NCBI GenBank assembly: GCA_964421565.1
Contig: CAYQXJ010000005.1
Span: forward strand, 62,001 to 126,000
Source of the DNA: CAYQXJ01 sp964421565
GTDB lineage: Bacteria; Planctomycetota; Brocadiia; SM23-32
Direction of reading: 5' to 3'
DNA length: 64,000 nt
The notes beneath the pieces are model-generated. The model ran no database searches. It saw only the letters and a list, made by a program, of their open reading frames with translations, and was not told the origin of the DNA. A program made the position numbers and the translations under genes. Positions 26,724 to 34,957 of this stretch are shown piece by piece (position 1 is the first letter of the stretch; each line of letters starts with the position of its first letter).

Positions 26724-27086
26724 TCAAACCTTCTGATCAGGATGACGTTCGGGTCCGGCGTGCAGCCACAGGTTCACGCAGGGGTCTCGCTCGTCGGAGA
26801 CGAGATGATGGTCCTCCCCTGGCTCAACGACGAAGACGTCGCCGGTCGTGAGGTCGTGGCGGCGGCCGTCGCATTCCATAACGGCCTTGCCCTGGAGGAT
26901 GACGAAGACCTCGTAGTCGTCGTGCACGTGTAGGTCACGGCCGGCCGGGCCATCGGCGGTGTGAGTGCGGAACCCTGGCGGCTTGAAGCCGAGGCCGCCC
27001 CTGTACAGGTATTCGCCCGGCACGAGAGCGCCGAGAAAATGTCCGCTGCGTGAATCTGGCAGGTCGGCAAGTCTCAGCAGTCTCAC
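26724..27086 (-). CDS. Small cupin-domain protein
   Basis: 120 aa, one double-stranded beta-helix. Cupin motif 1 is GRDLHVHDDYEVFVILQGKAV, with the metal ligands His-His-Glu, and motif 2 is GDVFVVEPGEDHH. The GTG start overlaps the GH116 stop (GTGA), and the amidohydrolase follows after 3 nt. Small cupins in such operons may be sugar isomerases, lyases or binding proteins; I cannot choose. Confidence 0.85.
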   Translation of the reverse strand: MRLLRLADLPDSRSGHFLGALVPGEYLYRGGLGFKPPGFRTHTADGPAGRDLHVHDDYEVFVILQGKAVMECDGRRHDLTTGDVFVVEPGEDHHLVSDERDPCVNLWLHAGPERHPDQKV

Positions 27087-29773
27087 TTCAGGTTCTCCTT
27101 CAGGCGGAGCTTAAGGACATCACCCTCGCGCAGAACTACTCCCTCTCCGAGCGTGACGGTGGCCGGCGCCCCACCCCTGTCCAGGTTCGCTTCCACCGGC
27201 TTGCCGTTCAGTTCAGCCTTCAGATCGGACACCGCGCCATCGGCAGCCAGAACGATTCGAGCAACCGGCAGCTCACCCGAAACCAGGCGCATGGTGTCCG
27301 TTTGAACCCCTTCCGAACGCACCTGCGCCAGGCGGCCCCAGGCCCCCGGCAATAGGAAAGCTGTATCGAAGTCGTTCGCATCCATCCGAGGCGCGAAGCG
27401 CAGGGCGCCCTCGGCCCGGTCGTAGGTCAGCCCCTGCAGCGCCGGCAGCATGGCCCACGCCGCCAGAGGCCGGAAGTAATGCTCGCCGCACTCGATATGG
27501 TTGTAGACCATGCCGGCCCGTACGTGGCGGTCGTAGACGTTGCGGGCCACGTCGAGCGCCTCCTCGCAGAGCCCCTCGACGGCCATTACCGCGGCGACAT
27601 AGTACTCGGTCCCCGTCCAGGGGGTCGGCCACTGTCCGCCGCGGGACTCGTCCTCACCGCTGCCGGAGTAGCGGCAGAAGTAGCGCCAGTCATCGCGCCC
27701 CTGCGGATCGGTCCCGTTCAGCAGGCCCTCCTCCTCTTTCAGGTTATGGCGATGGACGGCCCGCAGGGCGGTGCGCACGTGCCCCTCATCGTGGATCGAT
27801 CCGAGCCCGAGCATGCGGGCGAAGAGCTGGCCGCTGACCTGGTCCGACATGCAGCCGTAGTCGACCACGTCCTGCTTAGGATCGTAGCAGAGGCTGTAGT
27901 ACTCCCCGTTCCAGAGCAGCCGCTCGAAGCTCTCGACGCCCTTTCGGAGCACTTCACGGTAACGCTCGGCCGCCTCCTCCTCGCCCAGGATCTCCGCGGC
28001 TCGGGCGGCCGCCTGCAGCTCGCCCAGCCACATGCTGCACTTGTAACAGTTGGTAGCAGGCAGGAACCAGTGGTCATAGGTGATGAAGGAGATCGCTCCG
28101 TCCGGCAGCCCGTCGCCGTTCTCATCGGCCTCGATCTGCGCGTCGATGCGCTCCTTGAGGATCGGCCACAGCTCCTGGAGCAGCTTCCGGTCGCCGGTCC
28201 ACTGGCAGTCCCGCAGGGTCTCGGCGATCCCACCCCAGAGGGCGGTCCTGCGGCCACCGGGGCCGGAACGGCTGAAATCCTCCCGTGTGTAGCCCAGGTC
28301 GCTGTAGCGCCCCTGTAGCCAGCCCCCGAACCGGTCGGTGCGTTGCTCCGCCCGCTCCTGGCGACGCCGGTGCCGAAGGGCGAGGAACAGGCTGCCCTCG
28401 GGCACTTCGTCGGTATCGAGCGGGAAGCTCGCCATCTTCCGGACCATCTGCACGTACACGTCCGGGAAGAACATCAGCGGCACCCACGAGGACCAGACCG
28501 TTCGGGCCGCCGAAATCACCTGGCAGCAGGACTGGCCCTCCCAGACGGCCATCTCGCCGTCGGCGGTCCAGAGGAAGCTCTTCGGGAAGGTGGTGAGCTG
28601 CGCGTTCAGCGAGGCCGCCAGCCAGCCGGGCAGCGTGCCCTCGTACAGGGCGTCGGCGAACCGGCGGCTCTCCCGGTGCAGCCGCTCGAAGTTGCGGATC
28701 CCGGACCGCGCCACCCCGTCGGCGCCCGAGAACCAGTTTTCGTACATGTGGCCCAGGCGTTCGTCCGGGAACTTGAAGTGGTAATGGTTCGGGTAGAACC
28801 AACTCATCACGAAGACGAACTGCCGCCGCTCGCCCGGCCCGAGGGTGAGCTTGCGGCAGACAGCGCCGCGCCACGACCAGCCCACGCGATGCTCCGGCGC
28901 GTGGAGGGTGCCCGGCTCCGCCGTGGGGTGGCGCTTCTTGATCTTGCGCTGCCACTCCTTTTCCTGACCCGGCAGCTCGCCCGTATCGCGGAAGGGATAG
29001 AAGACCTGCGAGAACGCGGGCGTATTGGTGGACTCGAAGCCCTCCAGCCCCCGGCCGCCGGTCCACGCGGGCACGTGGCTCACCCCGTCGCCCATCACGC
29101 CGACCGCCATCGAGCCCGCCGTGCGGTGCGCAGGTTCCAGACCCTCGGCCCCCATCAACACCAGCCGAGTTCCGTCGGTGTCGATGACGCGGTGGTTCAG
29201 GGTGATCTCTTCCCGATCGTAGCCCGTGCAGTTGCGCAAGCTGAACATCAGCGAGGTCTCGCAGGGCGCCTCGCTCGTGTTGCATACAGTAAACACGAAG
29301 AACGCCAGCGGCAGGGCCGAATCCTTCGCGTTGTGGGGGATGAATGGACTGAAGGCTTCCATTTCCACCTCGACCGGTAGCGTGTCGTCTTCGTAGCGCA
29401 AACTCGCGAAGGGGTAGCGACCTGAGTAGGTGATGCCGGCGACGTTGCGCAGGAACGGGTAGTTGTAGATGTAGGCGTTGTCGTGGGAGGGCGAGACCGT
29501 CCGGGTCGGGTCGTCCTCGAGGTGGAGCAGGCGCACCCGCGGCGGCCCCTCCCCGGCCTTCACGCGGAGGGCGAAGAAGGCGTCCTCGTTCCACATCTCC
29601 GGCCGCGTCTCCTCGCGGTTGCCGCTCCACTGGTAGTTGTTGAAGATCTCCCAGTCGTTAAACCGGCCGTCGTCCATCAGCTCGACGCTCCCGGTGCCGA
29701 GTCCGCCCAGGGGGATGCCGGAAGCCAGCGGGGTGTTACGTTTGAAGATCGGTTCGTCCATCGCGTCGTTCAT
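27083..29773 (-). CDS. GH116 family glycosidase (beta-glucosidase/glucosylceramidase-like)
   Basis: 896 aa, usual for the family. The N-terminal beta-sandwich starts IPLGGLGTGSVEL, as in GBA2-type proteins, and the C-terminal (alpha/alpha)6 domain carries the likely nucleophile E412 in AVWEGQ and acid/base D567 in ITYDHW, where the family has LEGQEY and QTYDxW. It should hydrolyse beta-linked glucose, xylose or N-acetylglucosamine from glycosides. There is no signal peptide. It lies 30 nt after the fucosidase and overlaps the cupin gene by 4 nt. Substrate within GH116 is unknown. Confidence 0.85.
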   Translation of the reverse strand: MNDAMDEPIFKRNTPLASGIPLGGLGTGSVELMDDGRFNDWEIFNNYQWSGNREETRPEMWNEDAFFALRVKAGEGPPRVRLLHLEDDPTRTVSPSHDNAYIYNYPFLRNVAGITYSGRYPFASLRYEDDTLPVEVEMEAFSPFIPHNAKDSALPLAFFVFTVCNTSEAPCETSLMFSLRNCTGYDREEITLNHRVIDTDGTRLVLMGAEGLEPAHRTAGSMAVGVMGDGVSHVPAWTGGRGLEGFESTNTPAFSQVFYPFRDTGELPGQEKEWQRKIKKRHPTAEPGTLHAPEHRVGWSWRGAVCRKLTLGPGERRQFVFVMSWFYPNHYHFKFPDERLGHMYENWFSGADGVARSGIRNFERLHRESRRFADALYEGTLPGWLAASLNAQLTTFPKSFLWTADGEMAVWEGQSCCQVISAARTVWSSWVPLMFFPDVYVQMVRKMASFPLDTDEVPEGSLFLALRHRRRQERAEQRTDRFGGWLQGRYSDLGYTREDFSRSGPGGRRTALWGGIAETLRDCQWTGDRKLLQELWPILKERIDAQIEADENGDGLPDGAISFITYDHWFLPATNCYKCSMWLGELQAAARAAEILGEEEAAERYREVLRKGVESFERLLWNGEYYSLCYDPKQDVVDYGCMSDQVSGQLFARMLGLGSIHDEGHVRTALRAVHRHNLKEEEGLLNGTDPQGRDDWRYFCRYSGSGEDESRGGQWPTPWTGTEYYVAAVMAVEGLCEEALDVARNVYDRHVRAGMVYNHIECGEHYFRPLAAWAMLPALQGLTYDRAEGALRFAPRMDANDFDTAFLLPGAWGRLAQVRSEGVQTDTMRLVSGELPVARIVLAADGAVSDLKAELNGKPVEANLDRGGAPATVTLGEGVVLREGDVLKLRLKENLK

Positions 29774-29803
29774 GTCCTGATACTCCAGTTAAGCCGTCGC
29801 CAT

Positions 29804-31102
29804 TCATCTGAGGAACAATTCGACCACCGGCACGGTCACGTTCGGCTTGCGCACGGGCAGCTCGAGGGTCAGCAGCGTCTTCTCTCGCTCCTCGCCCTCC
29901 ATGGCGCCGTAGGACGCCTCCGGAACTCGCCTGAGCATCTTGATCTCTGAGGCATCGTTGAGCAACTGCGCGTATTTCACCTCCCTCCCCATGCCGTCGA
30001 GGTGCAGGTGCTTGAACGGCCAGCTAAATACGTGCAAGTAGAGCCGGTTGGTCTCGGGATTATAGGTGTAGCGGCAATCCTGGGGGCAGGCGAACTCCTC
30101 CGGTGCCTGCGTGCAACCGTATATCGAACGCCCGTGCCGCCTCATCCACTCGCCGATGCCCCGCAGCCGCTCCTTCGCGCGCCGGTCGAACTCGCCCCGG
30201 CCGGTCGGCCCGACGTTCAGCAGCAGGTTGCCGCCCTTGCTGACGCACTCGATCAGCATCTTGACGAGCTGGTCGACGCTCTTCCAGGTGTATTCGTCCC
30301 GGTAGTAGCCCCAGGAGCCGCTGAAAGTGTGGCACGCCTCCCAGACGACCGGCTCGCCGTCGACCCGTACCCACCGGCGCGGCAGGAACTGCTCGGGGGT
30401 CTTGATGTCCTGCTCGACCTGCAGGCGGTCGTTGATGATGATGCCCGGCTGGAACTCGCGCACCATCTCGATCAGCTCTTTGCTGCGCCATACCCCCTTG
30501 CCCTTGCCCGGGAAGCTGTCCGACGGGCCGACGCTGAAGTCGAACCACATAATGTCGACCTTGCCGAAGCGCGTGACCAGCTCGCGCGTCTGGGCGTGCA
30601 GGTAGTCGACGTAGCGGTCGAGGTCCCGTTCAGCGTCCTGCGCGATGTACTCCTCGTTCTCGCGCATGGGGTGGTGGCGATCGACGGTGTAGTCGGGGTG
30701 GCGCCAGTCGAGCAGGCTGTGGTAGAAGCCGACCTTCAGCCCCCGCCCCCTGAACGCCTCGACCATAGGCTCCAGCAGGTCGGCGCCGTAGGGCGTGTTG
30801 GTGGCCTTGTAATCGGTCTCGTCGGAGTCCCAGAGGCAGAAACCCTCATGGTGCTTGGTGGTTACAACGAAGTATCTCATCCCGGCGTTCGCGGCCAGAT
30901 CAGCCCATTCCTTCGGGTCGTAGAGGTCGGGGTCGAAGTACTCGAAATACTTACGGTAATCCTCGTCGTTGATCTGTTCGCGGCTCTTGACCCACTCGTG
31001 CCGGGCGGCAAGTGCGTATGTGCCCCAGTGGATGAACAGCCCGAACCGATCGTGCGTGAACCACTCCGTGTTGCCCGGTGTCGGTCGTGTCTGCAGAACC
31101 AT
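29804..31102 (-). CDS. Alpha-L-fucosidase (GH29)
   Basis: 432 aa, catalytic barrel of GH29. Family landmarks are WFTHDRFGLFIHWGTYA at the N-terminus, YFVVTTKHHEGFCLWDS with the paired His, VGFYHSLLDW, and the nucleophile Asp in IMWFDFS. LLLNVGPTGRGEFD marks the end of the barrel, followed by a short C-terminal beta domain. It releases terminal alpha-L-fucose from glycans. No signal peptide is visible, so the substrate may be imported first. It lies 21 nt after the sulfatase gene and 30 nt before GH116, which suggests ordered removal of sulfate, fucose and then a core sugar. Confidence 0.9.
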   Translation of the reverse strand: MVLQTRPTPGNTEWFTHDRFGLFIHWGTYALAARHEWVKSREQINDEDYRKYFEYFDPDLYDPKEWADLAANAGMRYFVVTTKHHEGFCLWDSDETDYKATNTPYGADLLEPMVEAFRGRGLKVGFYHSLLDWRHPDYTVDRHHPMRENEEYIAQDAERDLDRYVDYLHAQTRELVTRFGKVDIMWFDFSVGPSDSFPGKGKGVWRSKELIEMVREFQPGIIINDRLQVEQDIKTPEQFLPRRWVRVDGEPVVWEACHTFSGSWGYYRDEYTWKSVDQLVKMLIECVSKGGNLLLNVGPTGRGEFDRRAKERLRGIGEWMRRHGRSIYGCTQAPEEFACPQDCRYTYNPETNRLYLHVFSWPFKHLHLDGMGREVKYAQLLNDASEIKMLRRVPEASYGAMEGEEREKTLLTLELPVRKPNVTVPVVELFLR

Positions 31103-31123
31103 GGCGGCTCCTCCCCGCTGTCG

Positions 31124-32530
31124 TCAGGTTCGTTCGTATCCGGCCCAGAAGGTGCGTCCCCATTCGGTGTCCTCGTCGTCCCACTCGTCCCGCAGGCGGA
31201 ACATCTCCGAGCGCAGCTCGCCAAGCTCGCTTCCGTGCCGGGGATCCTCAGCCAGGTTGTGCAACTCCCACGGGTCCTGCTCCACGTCAAAGAGCTGCGT
31301 CATGACGCGACGGCCTCCGACGACGTACTCGAGCAGCTTGTAGCGTCCGCGCCGAACGCCCCGTTGCTTGTCCGTATAGGCCAGGTAGAGCGAGTCGCGT
31401 ACGCGCTGCGATGAATCGTGCATCGCCGCCAGCAGGCTGCGCCCTTCGACAGTAACCAGCATCTCCACGCCGGCCAACTCGCAGAGCGTGGGGTAGATGT
31501 CGCTGAGGTAGACGAGGGCGTCCGACCGCTCGTTCTGCGGTATGCCCGGCCCTGCGAAGACAAGCGGCACGCGGATGCTATGCTCGTAGAGGTTCTGCTT
31601 GCCGAATAGGCCGTGCCGCCCGAGCGCCAGCCCGTTGTCACCGGCCAGGACCAGGACGGTCGAGTCGAGCCGTCCCTGCTGCTCCAGTCTGTCGAACACG
31701 CGCCCGATCTGGCAATCCAGGTGGCTGATCATCGCGTAGTATTCGGCGATGTGCCGCCGGGTCTCGGCGGGAGTGCGGGGGAAGCTGGCCAGCATCTCAT
31801 CCCGTATGTGCAACTCGCCGTTGTCGAACGGATGTCCGCCCATGAAGTTCGGTGGCAGTTCGACCTCCGCGGGATCGTACATCCGTCGGAATCGCTCCGG
31901 CATGGTCCGCGGATCGTGCGGCGCCAAATAGGACAGGTACATCAGGAAGGGCTCGTCAGCCTCGTAACCGTCCAGGAAGGCGAGCCCGGCGTCGGTGATC
32001 AGTTCGCTGGAGTGCTTGCCGGCCGGCACGTGGTCGCAACGCCGCCGGCGCACCTCGTTCGAGCGGTGCGGATCGTCGACCACCGGCAGCGTGGTCTCAT
32101 AGCGGCCGGTAGGGTCAAAGTGATAGGCCGGCACGTTCCAGTGGTCGGCCATGCCGCCGAAGAATATCTCATCGCCGTCGCTGAAGCTGCGCTGATAGCT
32201 CTCGGCGCCGTTATGCCACTTGCCCGCGCCGAAAGTGCGATAGCCAGCGCGGCGGAACGCTTCCCCGAGCGTGATGTGTTCCGGCGGGATGCTCTCACCT
32301 GCGCCCTTAATGTGGAAAAGCGTGCGCCCTGTGTGAAGCATCGCGCGGCTGGGCATGCAGACGGCTCCGCTCGTCCCGCCAGGGATGTGCGCCCGGGTGA
32401 AGCTGCACCCGCGCCGGACCATTTCGTCCAGGTTGGGCGTAAGGATTTCATCATTGCCCAGTGCGCGGATGGTATCATAGCGCTGGTCGTCTGCGAAAAT
32501 GAAAAGGATGTTGGGGTGTGCCTCGGGCAT
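31124..32530 (-). CDS. Sulfatase (formylglycine-dependent)
   Basis: 468 aa with the alkaline-phosphatase-type sulfatase fold. NILFIFADDQRYD gives the first metal-binding Asp pair and AVCMPSRAMLHTGR the CxPSR signature, whose Cys58 must become formylglycine, so the cell needs a maturase (none in this window). GAGKWHNG and VLAGDNGLALGRHG supply further active-site residues. It removes sulfate from a sulfated sugar. It starts 39 nt downstream of a very good promoter and leads the operon sulfatase-fucosidase-GH116-cupin-amidohydrolase. There is no signal peptide. Confidence 0.93.
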   Translation of the reverse strand: MPEAHPNILFIFADDQRYDTIRALGNDEILTPNLDEMVRRGCSFTRAHIPGGTSGAVCMPSRAMLHTGRTLFHIKGAGESIPPEHITLGEAFRRAGYRTFGAGKWHNGAESYQRSFSDGDEIFFGGMADHWNVPAYHFDPTGRYETTLPVVDDPHRSNEVRRRRCDHVPAGKHSSELITDAGLAFLDGYEADEPFLMYLSYLAPHDPRTMPERFRRMYDPAEVELPPNFMGGHPFDNGELHIRDEMLASFPRTPAETRRHIAEYYAMISHLDCQIGRVFDRLEQQGRLDSTVLVLAGDNGLALGRHGLFGKQNLYEHSIRVPLVFAGPGIPQNERSDALVYLSDIYPTLCELAGVEMLVTVEGRSLLAAMHDSSQRVRDSLYLAYTDKQRGVRRGRYKLLEYVVGGRRVMTQLFDVEQDPWELHNLAEDPRHGSELGELRSEMFRLRDEWDDEDTEWGRTFWAGYERT

Positions 32531-32568
32531 AGCTCTCCACCGCTCAGTCCGCGTCCCATTTTGCGGGG

Positions 32569-32597
32569 ACTCTACGTTGCGTGCGGCCCGCTGTCAA
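32569..32597 (-). promoter_or_regulatory. Promoter of the sulfatase-fucosidase-GH116 operon
   Basis: Minus strand TTGACA (32592-32597), 17-nt spacer, TAGAGT (32569-32574); GGAGAG ribosome site precedes the sulfatase ATG at 32530. Confidence 0.75.
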
Positions 32598-32896
32598 CGC
32601 CAAAAGGCAAGCGGGGCATTGCATTCTGAGGGGATTCGAGGTTAGCGAGACAGTGGCGACTGGTGGCGAGAACATACCGCTATTGCCTGCGGGAGACACT
32701 TCGAAGACATGGTGACCGGTTGCCGCCATGTTCGCCTGTCCCGGAAAGGCCCCTCACAAACGGGTGTTTTGAGAGCAGGTCCGCGATCATCTGGCAAGCT
32801 CGCAGCCTGTGACGGAGGGCTTCACGCGTCTTGTCCCGAGGAAATGTTTGGGCGCAGGTGTCATTTGCATCGGCGCTCCTTCCAACGACGTGAAGC
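32598..32896. other. Non-coding stretch upstream of the sulfatase promoter
   Basis: About 300 bases with no recognisable gene on either strand; probably the eroded remainder of the pseudogene at 32897-33226. Confidence 0.4.
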
Positions 32897-33226
32897 TCAA
32901 CGAGCGTCTTCATGCTCGGGGCGCAGTCGGCCGTCCTCCCACCGCATCGGCACCAGGGCTGGTCGCTGGCAGTATGTGCGCTCCGGGCTCATCTGGCCGC
33001 CGGGTCGGCCGAGCGCCAGACGTGCACGCCGTCGTTCCAGACCCATGCCCCTCCTGTCGGGCCGCACTCCGGGCGAGTAGTGCCGGTCTGGTAGATTAGC
33101 CGTCGCCCGTACGGTAATGTGCGGGTCGCGCATCCAGTGGTCAAAAAGCGGTTCCAAGCCCTCCGGCAGCTTCGCGCGGGGGTCGTCGATGTCGACAGTG
33201 CCGTATTCGGTCTCTTCCTTGACCAC
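32897..33226 (-). pseudogene. Decayed GH43-like beta-propeller glycosidase gene
   Basis: Minus strand. From GTG 33226 one frame reads through KLPEGLEPLFDHWMRDPHITV. The next frame gives GDG and the third IYQTGTTRPECGPTGG followed by AWVWNDGVHVWRSAD, after which a TGA takes the place of an expected Trp. Read across the frames this is the first blade of a GH43-type enzyme (RDPHITV...DGY.Y.TGTT...VWNDGxHxWRSxD). At least two single-base deletions and one stop are needed, so the gene is dead. It lies 25 nt downstream of the GH130 gene stop. Confidence 0.6.
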
Positions 33227-33251
33227 TCAGTAACCTTAACCTACGTGGGGA

Positions 33252-34208
33252 TCAGCGTTCGAAGCACGCGTCAACGATGTCCTGCAGGTCGCCGGTGGCA
33301 AGGCACTCCACATAGTCGGCAGCGCCGTAGTAAACCTTGACCGATCCGTCGTCTTCAACGATCAGCGCCTGCGGGAAGATGACGTTCGGCACCTGCCCGA
33401 TCATCTCGTAAGCCTCCTGCACGAAGAGCAGAGCCGAATCCGTGCGAGCCACAACCTTCCACGGCTCCTGAAGGTCGAGCAGCATGGCGCCGACGGAGTA
33501 ATTCTTGCCGTTAGAGTGGGGAAAAACGCCGTGGTAGATGATCAACCAACCCTCGTCGGTTCGCACAGGGGGCGAACCTGCCCCAATCTTCTCTTCCTCC
33601 CAAAAGTGCTGCGGCGTGGCGACGGGGCGGCAGTTGCCCCAGTGGACCAGGTCCGGCGAGGATGCGATCCAGATGCACGTCGGGCCCCATCGGCCTACTG
33701 GCCGGTGCAGCATCCAGTACTGGCCGTTGATCCTCTGCGGGAAGAGCACCGCATCGTAGTTGTGGATGGGGAAGGGAAAGCTGATGGGCTGTGCCGTCTT
33801 GAAATCGTCGGTGCGGGCGATACCGATCCGCACGCCCCAGCGAGAGTTGGCCGCGAAGGTCAGGTAATAGGTGCACTCGAGCGGGTTGATGCGCGGATCC
33901 CACCAGGCGTTGAGCCCCGCTTCTGCAGGCGTAGTGAAATCCCTGAAGTCACGCATAAGCTCGGCGTCGCCGTCGAACTCCAGTGGTTGCGCATCAGGGG
34001 TAAAGTGTACACCGTCGCGGCTGCGCAGGATCCAGATGTACTGAACCTTGTCAGCGGACTCAAACCGGCTCGCCATCACGTATTCGCCGTCAGGCGTCTT
34101 GGTTACGCCCGCGTTGTAGACGGCCATGCACGCCGACGGCATATCTTCTGGTTTCACGATGGGGTTGTCCGGGTGCCGCTTCAGCACGTCCAGCTTAGGG
34201 TAGATCAC
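33252..34208 (-). CDS. GH130 family glycoside phosphorylase/hydrolase
   Basis: 318 aa, usual for GH130. It has the blade motifs LKRHPDNPIVKPEDMPS, VYNAGVTKTPDGEYVMASRFES, DAVLFPQRINGQYWMLHRP and WLIIYHGVF, which correspond to the family's substrate and phosphate-binding segments, and ends with VYYGAADYVECLATG. GH130 enzymes mostly phosphorolyse or hydrolyse beta-mannosides. The GTG start has AAGGAG 9 nt upstream. It is the first gene of the minus-strand locus. The catalytic Asp and phosphate-binding Arg should be checked in an alignment. Confidence 0.85.
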   Translation of the reverse strand: MIYPKLDVLKRHPDNPIVKPEDMPSACMAVYNAGVTKTPDGEYVMASRFESADKVQYIWILRSRDGVHFTPDAQPLEFDGDAELMRDFRDFTTPAEAGLNAWWDPRINPLECTYYLTFAANSRWGVRIGIARTDDFKTAQPISFPFPIHNYDAVLFPQRINGQYWMLHRPVGRWGPTCIWIASSPDLVHWGNCRPVATPQHFWEEEKIGAGSPPVRTDEGWLIIYHGVFPHSNGKNYSVGAMLLDLQEPWKVVARTDSALLFVQEAYEMIGQVPNVIFPQALIVEDDGSVKVYYGAADYVECLATGDLQDIVDACFER

Positions 34209-34886
34209 CGGTCATAACTCCTTACAGTAAAGGTGCGTAGAGAGAAACCATAACGCGTCGTCGACTGCTCGCGTTCGTTCGCCCGCCTTCGTGGCGGCAG
34301 CCGCCCAGCCAGTCGCCGGTATTGTGCCGCTCGATGAATCGACAGGCCTTTCTGTAAAACACATCGATCACGTGCTGGGGCGTCTCGAACGACTCTCGGT
34401 CGCGGCAAATGCAGACGTCCGGCCAGTGGCCGTACATGCACCTGGCGATGCCCGCGCACTCATCGACGTCCCCCTCCGAGCGACCCGGCTGCGTGCGCGG
34501 GTGGCAGTTCCGGGGCTCCGCCACTTGTCGACGAGTCGAAGGCGCACCTGAACCCGCCCCTGACAAAGGTGTGGGCCAGGCGGGGCGAGCCGGCTGGTGA
34601 TGGTGATAGACAACACCGGCTACCACCGGGCCCGGAAGTCGGCGAGGTGGGGCAAATGGAGGCGGCGGTGGCGCAGGCGTGCCGGCGACTGAACTCGACC
34701 GCTGACTCACCGATCCAACTCCATTCCCGAACCTTGGCAGGCTTCTGTACGGCCGCTTAGCACTCGCGGCACTGTACCAACCGCCCCGAATGTTTCAAGG
34801 CGCTTCACTTCCTCTACCACGACACACCGTCACCCTCAGGGGCCCTCGCACAAGACTCCTGACATCATGTTGAGTCGGGCCAAGGC
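34209..34886. other. Long intergenic region with a possible eroded coding remnant
   Basis: About 680 bases between GH130 and the AOR promoter. On the minus strand at roughly 34225-34530 a reading with good codon use gives CAGIARCMYGHWPDVCICRD, then VIDVFYRKACRFIERHNTGDW, and stops just before GH130. It has no start or upstream domain and I do not recognise it. The rest (34530-34886) looks non-coding. Confidence 0.35.
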
Positions 34887-34914
34887 TTGCGCACAGGCGC
34901 ACAGCGGGTATAAT
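34887..34914 (+). promoter_or_regulatory. Promoter of the aldehyde ferredoxin oxidoreductase operon
   Basis: TTGCGC (34887-34892), 16-nt spacer, perfect TATAAT (34909-34914). The AOR ATG at 34958 has GGAGG 8 nt upstream. Confidence 0.75.
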
Positions 34915-34957
34915 CCGCAAGCGGTGGCGCGCCTTCCCCCGACTGGAGGACGACCCT

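Noticed and set aside
28343..31414. Long plus-strand readings (345 and 470 codons) opposite GH116 and the fucosidase
   Set aside because: Antisense frames caused by high GC; the minus strand carries full catalytic domains.
34222..34710. A 162-codon minus reading treated as one gene
   Set aside because: The first half is Pro/Arg-rich noise; only the last third looks coding, so it is reported as a remnant rather than a gene.
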